Shown here: piece after piece, positions 55,329 through 64,000 of the stretch
Layout: every line of letters starts with the position of its first letter
Position numbering within the stretch: position 1 is the first letter of the stretch
Source: Lomentospora prolificans
Taxonomy: Eukaryota > Ascomycota > Sordariomycetes > Microascales > Microascaceae
DNA length: 64,000 nucleotides
NCBI GenBank assembly: GCA_029532625.1
Contig: JARFXM010000011.1
Coordinates: forward strand, 3,733,501 to 3,797,500
Direction: 5' to 3'
Made by a program: the position numbers and the translations under genes
The notes under the pieces: model-generated
Told to the model about the DNA's origin: nothing
Databases searched by the model: none
The model's input: only the letters and a program-made list of their open reading frames with translations

Positions 55329-56790
55329 ATGACATCCATCCTCAGAGCTACGGCCGCGGGACAGAACCACGATCGATCCTGGGTCGACGCCGTAGAGACC
55401 ACGCCTGATATGGCTGCAGCAACCGTCGACCAGGCCCTGCGCGATGCAGGCGGCGATGGGGATGATATCACCGCAGGCCAAAAAATGCTGTCCGCGATAT
55501 CTGGTAGTCTCCTGACGTCTTTACTTGGTATGTCTGGCCTTTCTCTCATCGATCCCCCTTGAGAAATTGCTCTCTGGGGGAGATAGACCTCGGCCTATAT
55601 CGGATGATTTTTTGAACTAACGGAACATCGTGAATGCAGTGACACCTCTCGACGTTGTGCGTGTGCGGCTGCAAGCGCAAGCAGTTGTCAAGCCCCCGGC
55701 GATCGATTTCTCTAAGCTCGCCATTACGACGAATTCTCTACACAAGCTCCGTCCAGCTGACCTTGGCGTGACTTCGTGCTGTCGTGAGGTCTTTTTCTCC
55801 AACAACAATGCCGAATTATGCATCATGACGCCGCGTGCCGCCGCGGCCGCGACGGTAAACGTGACGAATATCGACTGCGCCGTGGAAGAGGCGCAGAGGA
55901 GGACGATAAGCTCCACCATGGATGGGCTGAAGAAGATTGCCCGCAACGAGGGCTTCACGAGGTTGTGGAAGGGCCTTTCCCCAACACTCCTTATGGCGAT
56001 CCCGGCCAACATGATTTATTTTACCGGATACGACTGGTTGCGCTTCAACCCCAAGAGCCCCCTCACGCAAGCTGTACCCGACGATTACGTTCCCCTCGTC
56101 GCAGGCTCGAACGCACGAATGCTGGCCGCCGTCGCGGTCGGCCCTATCGAACTCTTCAAGACCCGACTACAAGCTACGTCGGGAGAGGCGGGCACAAGCC
56201 ACGTTCTAGAGACTTTCCGAGGCATCCAGGATATGGTTTCTTCTCAAGGTTACCGATCTCTCTGGAGGGGCTTAACCCTTACTCTCTGGAGAGATGTGCC
56301 CTTCTCAGGCATCTACTGGTGGGGTTACGAGTATATCCGAGGCAAGCTTACCGACATGAGAGACGAGCGCCGAGGACGTTCCTTCGAGAGAGTTGGGCCC
56401 AAGAGCCAAGCTCGCCGACGATCTCAGAGCCATGGTAACCACCGCGAAACCTTTACGGACAGCTTCATCGCCGGTGCCTCGTCTGGTGCAGCGGCCTCGA
56501 TATTGACGATGCCCTTCGATGTTGGCAAGACCCGCACGCAAGTCTGGCGCGATGGCAAGGTGGCTGCGGGCTCGGCCGCGTCGGGTGTGCCCGAGGATAA
56601 GTCCATGGTTCGGTTACTTTGGCACATCTTCAAGAACGAGGGTACTGCAGGCCTGTGGAGAGGGTGGATACCTAGAACCCTCAAGGTCGCGCCGGCTTGT
56701 GCCATCATGATCAGCAGTTATGAGGTTTCCAAAAGGGTGTTTAGGGGAGCGAACCAGAAGTCTGGCCCAGATGGGACAGGCAAACTTTAA
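55329..56790 (+). CDS. MTM1: Mitochondrial carrier protein, Mtm1/SLC25A39-40 type
   Basis: Two exons (55329-55527, 55640-56790), 449 aa. It is an inner-membrane solute carrier with the three tandem repeats of the SLC25 family; signature motifs are TPLDVVRVRLQ (about 68-78), GPIELFKTRLQ and MPFDVGKTRTQVW. The long loop after the first signature, with CCREVF and a Cys-containing stretch before RRTISSTMDGLKKIARNEG, is characteristic of the Mtm1/SLC25A39 branch. That branch is linked to mitochondrial glutathione import, manganese loading of Sod2 and Fe-S/heme homeostasis. The single intron (GTATGT...CAG) splits a Val codon between SLL and TPLD. The ATG at 55329 is the first in frame; no cleavable presequence is evident, as usual for carriers. 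It is somewhat longer than yeast Mtm1 (366 aa) because of the loops and an N-terminal extension. Confidence 0.92.
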
Positions 56791-58541
56791 TAGGGACATA
56801 ATGATTCTACCATCCCGACTATGAAGGTGGGAGGTGTGTGGAGTGTGTGTGCGCGGAGAGAGGGAGAGCTGGAAAGGCGGTTCCTGTGGACGACTTTTGG
56901 CGGGCAAGCTTGACGCGTCTACTTTTCTGTACATTTATTTCCCTCCTTCTTTGCCCTCTTCTTCTTTTGTGTTGTCTTACAGGTACATCTCCCATGACTG
57001 CATTGGCTAGGCGTTTTATTGGAAGCTAGAGAAGGGCATATTTTTTTTTTTCCACAACAATTATAACTGATTCTTAGAGCCTGGTGGCTAGAGAGAATGT
57101 TTCATAGAGGAAACAAAGACGTCTCCATTCCTATGTGCCAACTTTCTTGATTGGACATCGTTTATCTCTGAGTGCTGTCATGATGGTCTCAACACCAGGT
57201 GATGGGAGAGGACTGATAGATGGCTCAGAGCATAAAAAAATGTAGATATTCATCCACTATACCATAGTTGCACCGGCCTTGGGCGATTGGATAAGAGTGC
57301 CAATGTCCGTCAGCCCCAGGCCTGCTGCATGCAGCAAGTGGCGGCCCAGTCCGGCGAACCCAGTCCTAAGGATCAGAGTTGAATAATGACACTCGCAGCA
57401 TAGGGCCATCTCCCAGCATGCAGCTTGCATGTCCACGCCCCTGTTCGAAGGCAGGCGAGTCCTCATCTCGTCAAGGGACAGCCCAAGGATCTAAAACTAA
57501 TGCGACCACGAGGGCTGATTGATCATCTCAATTTCTCCTCTTACCCTAGCCCTGTCATCCATGATGTGAGTTGTCCCTGGTGGCGATGCATGCGAGTGAT
57601 GGAGTGAATTCCTCAGTTCCAAGTATTGGACGATAAGACAAGCACAGTGCCAAGTTCGCAGGTAGTGCCAGACGCGTAAAGTGCCCTCTTCACACGCGTT
57701 ACCTAGCTGAAATAAAAACGCGGTGCGCGGTGACAAGCTGGCTACGCCCCAGAAAAAAAGTTCAGGGGCCCTTGTTCCTAATGGAAATGAGGTCTTAGGA
57801 GCTAAATTCTTTATTTGAGCCCTGACCAGATATTTTTTACTTTGTCTAGTAAGCTAAGAAAATCAAGTGGAGAGTGGTAACCTTAGCTGAATATAATCTT
57901 ATAGGCAGCGAGAGTGTGCTAATTGACCTTTTCTAGGGAAGGGTTACACTCCTTAGAGAGCCCTGCTGCACGTCTTTTCCTACAACAGGGATTAGTTCGT
58001 ACCTGGTCTTGTGCCTCTCAACTTGACGTGGATAGATCAGCCCTGACATCCTCTCTGCTTCCCCTTTCTTGGTATAATTTAACTCCATTCCCTCAATCTG
58101 TGCATGAATCGAGGCCGTGGCGACTTTGTCTTTGGTCTTTAAGCTTGGCTTGGAATGAATATTGTATCCTAACCAGCTCTAGTTCCTTCTTTGGCACGCA
58201 TTGGCTTTGATCCTGCCCCTGATACTCTGATCCTTTTTCCAGCCCTAGAGCTTCCTTCCGTTCTCGGTTCGTGATCTCCGCATCTCGGCGCGGTTCCGGT
58301 TTTGACGACCACCAACCCCAATTCACGACAGTACATTCCCACTCGCAGCTTCCCAAACCGCCCTCCAACACCGCCCATCCTGGTTCGCTACGCCGCCCTC
58401 CGACTCCCTCTCGCGCCGCTTCTGCCTGGCCCTCCTCACCCAACCCGTCCTCGTGCTCCCGTGGCCGTCTGGTCTTCTCGCCCTTCCTATATCTGCACCC
58501 GCACCCTCTTCTTTTCCGCCTTCCCCACACGAGCACCGACC
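56791..58541. promoter_or_regulatory. Tandem spacer: MTM1 3' flank and UNG1 upstream region
   Basis: About 1.75 kb with no independent gene recognised. The last 267 bases (58275-58541) are open in the UNG1 frame without an ATG; see the finding on a possible N-terminal extension. Confidence 0.5.
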
Positions 58542-59710
58542 ATGTCGACCCTAAAGCGTAAAGCGGGCACCACCGACGGCCCTGACGCAAAGAAACCCAA
58601 GCAAAACGGGAACATCATGTCCTTCTTCGGCGGCGCGCCCGCTGCCGGATCGGCTGCCAAGTCGACTGGTTCCACGCCCGCCCCCAAGTTTGACAAGAAG
58701 AAGTGGGTCGCCGGCCTGACGGACGAGCAGAAGCAGCTGCTCAAGCTCGAGATTGATACCCTGCATGAGAGCTGGTTGGCCATTCTCAAGGACGATATCA
58801 CAACCAAGGAATTTTTGGAGCTCAAGAAGTTCTTGGCTAGGGAGGATGGTGCCGGGAAGAGGATCTTTCCGCCTCCAGAAGATGTGTACTCTTGGTATGT
58901 CTTGTTCGGGCCTACGTCTGCATTCAAAGACAGAATGCTAACACTCCTGTCCCGTATAGGTCCCGCCACACCCCCTTCAACACCGTCAAGGTCGTCATCG
59001 TCGGGCAAGACCCCTACCATAACGTCAACCAGGCTCACGGCCTCGCCTTCTCTGTCCGCCCTCCCACACCCGCTCCCCCTTCGCTGAGGAACATGTACAT
59101 TGCCCTGAAGAATGACTACCCCGACTTCAAGGAACCCCCCCGGAAGGGCGGCCTCTTGACGCCCTGGGCCGATCGCGGCGTGCTCCTTCTCAACACCTGC
59201 TTGACGGTGCGCGCGCATGAGGCCAACAGCCACTCCAACCGCGGCTGGGAGCGCTTCACTCAGCGCGTCATCGACCTCGTCGCCCAGAAGAGAACCCGCG
59301 GTGTCGTCTTCATGGCATGGGGCACGCCTGCTGGCAAGAGGGTGATGAAGATTGATGGGAGTAAGCACCTTGTGCTCAAGGCGGTGCACCCGAGTCCGCT
59401 CAGCGCGGCGAGGGGCTTCTTTACTTGCGGACACTTCAAGAAGGCGAATGAGTGGTTGAAGACTAGGTATGGCGAGGGTAGCGAGATTGACTGGAGTTTG
59501 GACCCCAGTGCTGAGAAGGCCACTGTGGAGGTTGATACGAAGAGGCTGGAGACTAGTGACGGAAGCGTCGTGGAGAAGAAGTTGGTGACCGTGACAGAGG
59601 TCGAGGAGAAGACGAACGATGAGAAGAAGGAGAAGACGAACGGGGCGGATAAGCCTGATGGGGAGAGTGAAGAGGAGGCGGGAACAACCGAAGACGAGAA
59701 GGAAGACTAA
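58542..59710 (+). CDS. UNG1: Uracil-DNA glycosylase (family 1)
   Basis: Two exons (58542-58894, 58960-59710), 367 aa. UNG removes uracil from DNA, starting base-excision repair. Catalytic motifs: GQDPYHNVNQAHGLAFSV with the water-activating Asp135, LLLNTCLTVRAHEANSHS, and HPSPLSAARGFF with His261. The N-terminus has basic nuclear-localisation-like runs (KRK, KKPK) and NGNIMSFF (22-29), which resembles a PCNA-interacting box but with Asn in place of the usual Gln. After the catalytic core a Glu/Lys-rich tail of about 80 residues is present, absent from bacterial and human enzymes. The intron (65 bp, GTATGT...TAG, GCTAAC branch site) splits the Trp codon in DVYSW/SRHTPF. ATG 58542 (ACCATGT) is the first ATG in the frame. 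Confidence 0.95.
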
Positions 59711-62700
59711 GCTATGAAGTTGTGAACCGAAGTGAAGGGTATGGGGTGAGTCTGATATCCACAAATCGGTGTCGTATCCGGAGGATCGCGTTGTTTGGCC
59801 ATGTTTCTGGTTTAACCCCAATGTTTGGAGTTGGGTCTCTCCGAAGGGAAACTGTTCTCATTTGTTGTTTTAGAAGGCTTGGTTTCTTCCTTTTCCTCTC
59901 GGAACAACATCGTATTTGGTTGAGATAGTTGTATTGTGAATAATAAGGGCGATTCCGGCACAAGGATCATTTCTTTATTCGTCTAGTTCCATAGCCTACC
60001 TCGGCTGGTCAATGTCTCTAAGTACGGAACAAATAATCTATACACCATGCAAGGGGCGGGAGTGTGCCCGACATTGGGGCCTCGAAGAGGTTTTCGTTCA
60101 CGACGGGTGCGTGACCCTGTAGGTCTGCTACAACTTTGAATCTAGGAGGCAACTTGTACGAGCACGTCCGTCGACTATCTGGAAACAAAGAGGGTTGGTC
60201 TCCATTTACAGACAAAAGTGCAAAAACCCTCAAGTTTATAGTGGTACAGCCTAACAGATCCCTCGTCAGGCTTGCTATAGCGTCACGTCCCGGCTAACTA
60301 GACCCGGGACATCCCGAGCTCGCTCAACTACCTTGACCGGCTGGGCAAGCGGCTCCGGGTTTAGATTGGCCTGGTGGGAAACTGGGTTCCGGCCGGACCG
60401 GCCGAGGAGATTTGGGGGCCGGTGGAATGGAGAAAGCCAGGCACGGCGAAATGGCGATTCTCCTTCTCTGCTACGAACCCTTTGATTCGGTGAGTGGTGC
60501 ATGTTCCTGTGCTAGCGGTTTGCTGTGAGACATTTGAAGCATGGCGTCTCAATATCATAGGCACGGGGTTCTTTTCCTCGACGCTCCATTGGGTATATCC
60601 GGCTTTCTGGATGCTGGGCTGTCTCTACGATGAGGTAGAGCTCACGTGGCTATCGATGTCTCAGGTTCTACTACTGACAGATATCAATTGATATTAGTTG
60701 GATCATCTCACCGGCAATGGAGCACAGTCATGGCAACCGTTCCTGCGCCGTTACAACCTATCCCGCGGGGAGAACAATCGTTGAATCCGTCTCGAGACAA
60801 TGGTTCCGTTTCTGTCCCTACCGGCATCAAATGGGTAGTTGCCGTAAAACCCAAATAGAGCACACGTCCTCCGATCGGGTCTTTCGATCTATATGGCTCG
60901 TCAACATCGGATACTCTTTTTTTTCGAATTTCCCCTACCGTAAAGTGCTAAAACACCCAGGAAAGCGGCACGTCCCTCCCTCCTCTAGAGAAACCCTCCG
61001 ACCAATATTTCCGGCCTCTAGACGCTGAGAAGAGCGCAATCTCGCTCCCACGGCTAAGATGCGCCCCCCTGCGACGCAGGATAGAGCCGCAACCGGCGAT
61101 CCGCTCAATGCCGCCCCAATGCAAACGAGCGCCCAACGTGGCGCCGTGTGGGCGTTGAAGGGCGGGTAAAGGACAGAAAAAAAAAAGAAGGGTCCAGCAC
61201 GGTTCCGGGTGTTTGCGCTGGTGCAAGGGAGTGCGGAACAGTAATATACTATCTCACCCGGTTCATTTTGCCAGGCGGGCGTTGGCGACGGAACCATGAG
61301 CTCGCGTGCTACCGAGCTCAGGTATCGCTTCGATGTAAGCGGACTTACTAAATACTATACTGGTCTCCACGAGCCTGGGCCCGAGATGCCCGTGGCTCTC
61401 TGTGGGGAGAGGTTAATATTGTGCCCATTGCCTCGCCTTGACGCATCCGAGCTCCTTGGTGGAGTAGAAGAACTGTGCGATTTTGTCTTCAGCCCTGTCT
61501 GCATAGGCATGCGTGCATTCGTGAGGCATCGCATTGAGAATATGAGTGCTTTCTTACGGCGGTTGAAGCTCTTGGTGTTTGCAGGTGGTGTAACATGGTC
61601 AGGTCTGGAGTTCAGGTTAGGAACGCCGGCACCGGCTTGGCCGGACCATGTGCAAATAACTTGAACAGCCATGTCTCCCATGGTTGGCGCTCAGTCCACC
61701 CATGGGAACGTACGTTCATGCGGAAGATCCCCATCTGCACGATGAGTTTAAAGCCTGGTAGAGCAAAAAGGAAGGGCCAGCATACAGTTTCGTCGCACGG
61801 CGTCTTCTCAGAAGATCGAATAGGGGTCAAAATGCAGCTTGGATTGCCCTTGAACGGGAAACGGCTCGCATGGTGCTGATCATAATGCAAGTGGCGTCCC
61901 AGGTCCAATGGGAAGCGGTCTGGTTTCTGGATCGCTCTTCCCCCCGGGCTCCTCGTCACAGATTGGTTAAGAACATTTGGGGAGCATTCGGCCACGGGCT
62001 CAAGACTCCAGGGCCAGTTCATGGCCAAGAAATATCGCAACCAGCACAGAGCATCCGGGTTGGGCAGCAGGCAGCCTGCCAACTCACACCAGAGCCTTTT
62101 CACAAACAGCGCCTGTGGCAACCTTGTGCCTTTGCCGTGGCCAATAGAGAGCGCTTGCTGGTGCATGGAGACATCGCGTAGGCGAGCAGAAATGTTGTGC
62201 AGGGGGTTGGGGAAGAGTCGAATGGGATTTGGAGCCTGGGACTGGTTGGATTCTGTAGGCGGTGATGAGCTGGCAAAGCCATAGCCGGCTGGACAACTCA
62301 TCGCGCAAAATCCACAACAAAGGCGGAGGGGTTCACGGGGCTACATCATGGCCCCGTCAGTGACGGGCAGTATTCCTTGGAAATTTCACGAACTAGAGAA
62401 AAGAAACGTTGATTCTTGGGACTGCTAGATCCGGGTCTTGGTTTTATCGCACCCAAGGCTGTGTGCCATGGTTGGGTGCGTCGCCTGTCAGCTTGATCGG
62501 GCGATCTCGAACTCGGCCCTTGTTTCTTCTGTGAGAGGAACTCTTAAATCTTCGAAGGGGAAGGGGCAAGATCAGAAGAATTCACGCAATACATCTTTCA
62601 AAAAGAACAGAAATGCGGCAAACGTTGGAGTGGTGGTCAATGGCCTGTAAAGAGGGTGTGAAGCCACGGCAACGCACCGCACCTTCACAGTAAAGTGACA

Positions 62701-64000
62701 GGCATACGTGCAGCATCGGGAAGATTGATGGGGTTGGGGGCAGTTTGTTAAACGTAGTATCGAGCGAGCCGAAGGGTTGATTTCCTAATCTGGGTTGCCC
62801 AACTTCGCCCGATATGTCTTTCGGGGTTCCTACTTGTGGGCTCCGAAAAGGTCTCGTCTGCATGGCGCTCGCTTTGATATTTTTTCCCACCAACTCTCGG
62901 AGAGGCGGAGCCGACAACGTCGTTTTGAGGATTCTGCGATTCTTCGAGATCTGGAAGTCTATTTTGGTCACACCCAAAGTGGCCAAGTCATCGAATTTCG
63001 TTGACCGCTAGATGGGCTGTTTCGGGGCTGAAGACCTACTGGGAGCGAGATGACGCGTGGGATGGGTCGAGAAGCTGCCCCTCTCATATGTCGTGAGGAA
63101 GTCAAGGTAAGCCTGACGATCCCGACCTAGCATGCAGCTAGTGTAGCTGGCAATGATACTGGCCGATGTAGGCGACATCCATCGTTCCCATGAGAGCACA
63201 CGTCTGTGTTAGCATAATGCAAGGCGTTCTGTGTACGACACAAACTCCACTGTTGGGTTTCGGGTAATTCATCAGCCAGCGAAAGTATGAGCTGAAGCTT
63301 GGCCCTTCTGATCACATCACCCCCACTGTGTGTGCCACAAGGGAAATAGGTAATATTAATATCAATCGAGTATGTTCTCGCATACAACATTGTTGCGAGG
63401 GTTCATGAATTGCACAACGCCCTTGTGTCCTCCGTTGGCTGTTCACAAACTATTTATTATTGACATACCATGCCCCATAGCCAGCAATACCCGCCGGCAT
63501 ACCAGGACTCAGGAGAGTTCAACAGAGATAGCAGCGCCTGTAAATTAGCATCCTCGAGACCATCTGAATGTATTTTAGTGGATGCTTGGCTCAAAGCCGC
63601 GACGCTCGAATAAGGATCAAGGGCGCTTGATTCGATGGCGCTTGGGAGCGTCGCCTGCTCTCCGCCCTCCCGAACGTCTTTCTAGCCCTGTCCTTCAATT
63701 TAAATTGGGGGGCGAGACGGATTGGTGGAGGGTGCCGCTAAGCCCAATCCGGGTCAAAACCTCCACCGTCTTTCAGGGACCAGAGAACGTTGTGGAGTGC
63801 AGAGCAGAACGTGCATGTCCCAGATTTGACACAAATCCACCTCCCATTACCTCCAATTCAATCTCTCAGGGCAAGACGGTTGACCGATTGGGCGTACTCG
63901 AATGCCACTACTCCGAGCCAGCGTGTCGCCTGCGAGAAATAATACCGAAGATTCTGGGGGTCCCGCGCGTAACGGCGTCGCAGCAAACGTTCTTGTCCAG
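59711..64000. other. 4.3 kb right-end interval without a supported gene
   Basis: Downstream of UNG1 to the window edge. Only unrecognised frames are present; the longest is 229 codons from an ATG on the minus strand (61612-62301) with no family resemblance. GC-rich CCGG/GGCC words occur near 60390-60405 and 61625-61646. No tRNA, repeat array or mobile-element gene identified. The promoter of a gene beyond the right edge may lie here. Confidence 0.45.

Noticed and set aside
58487..59821. 444-codon minus-strand frame opposite UNG1
   Set aside because: Antisense shadow; it spans the UNG1 intron and both exons and resembles no family.

Overview
The window is nuclear DNA from a filamentous ascomycete (Pezizomycotina, most likely a Sordariomycete). 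Protein-coding genes are cut by short GT-AG introns (about 50-280 bp) with CTAAC/CTGAC-like branch sites. Several proteins belong to types seen in filamentous fungi: the ERMES subunit Mdm12, a FYVE-containing Fab1 and a Zn(II)2Cys6 regulator. There are no operons, ribosome binding sites, CRISPR arrays or recognisable transposase or reverse transcriptase genes. I cannot name the species from sequence alone.

Layout: the 3' part of VPS28 (ESCRT-I) enters from the left and converges on MDM12 (ER-mitochondria tether). FAB1 (PI3P 5-kinase, 2490 aa) lies upstream of MDM12 on the same strand. An unrecognised 816-aa disordered protein follows, then a BolA1-like Fe-S factor and a malonyl-CoA/acyl-CoA synthetase of the ACSF3 type, diverging from each other. 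eIF4E and SIN3 diverge from a shared 1.9 kb region. ERG10 (acetyl-CoA acetyltransferase) and SNU114 (U5 snRNP GTPase) diverge from a shared 1.5 kb region. After SNU114 comes a 4.4 kb spacer rich in simple and tandem repeats, then CIA2 (cytosolic Fe-S targeting). A 10.3 kb stretch without any convincing gene follows, then a Zn2Cys6 transcription factor with seven introns, an Mtm1/SLC25A39-type mitochondrial carrier, uracil-DNA glycosylase, and a final 4.3 kb stretch with no supported gene.

These are mostly housekeeping genes with independent promoters; they do not form a cluster with one shared function. Two loose themes recur: endolysosomal membrane traffic and lipids (VPS28, FAB1, MDM12) and mitochondria or iron-sulfur biology (BolA1, ACSF3-like, CIA2, MTM1, possibly UNG1).

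The most interesting parts lie outside ordinary genes. One is a perfect 21-bp inverted repeat forming an 86-nt hairpin at 43900-43985, inside the 10.3 kb gene-free interval. Others are the long interval upstream of the regulator with short upstream ORFs near its start, an ATG-less in-frame extension upstream of UNG1, and a GC-AG intron in SIN3. All exon boundaries were worked out by hand from splice consensus plus protein-family continuity.
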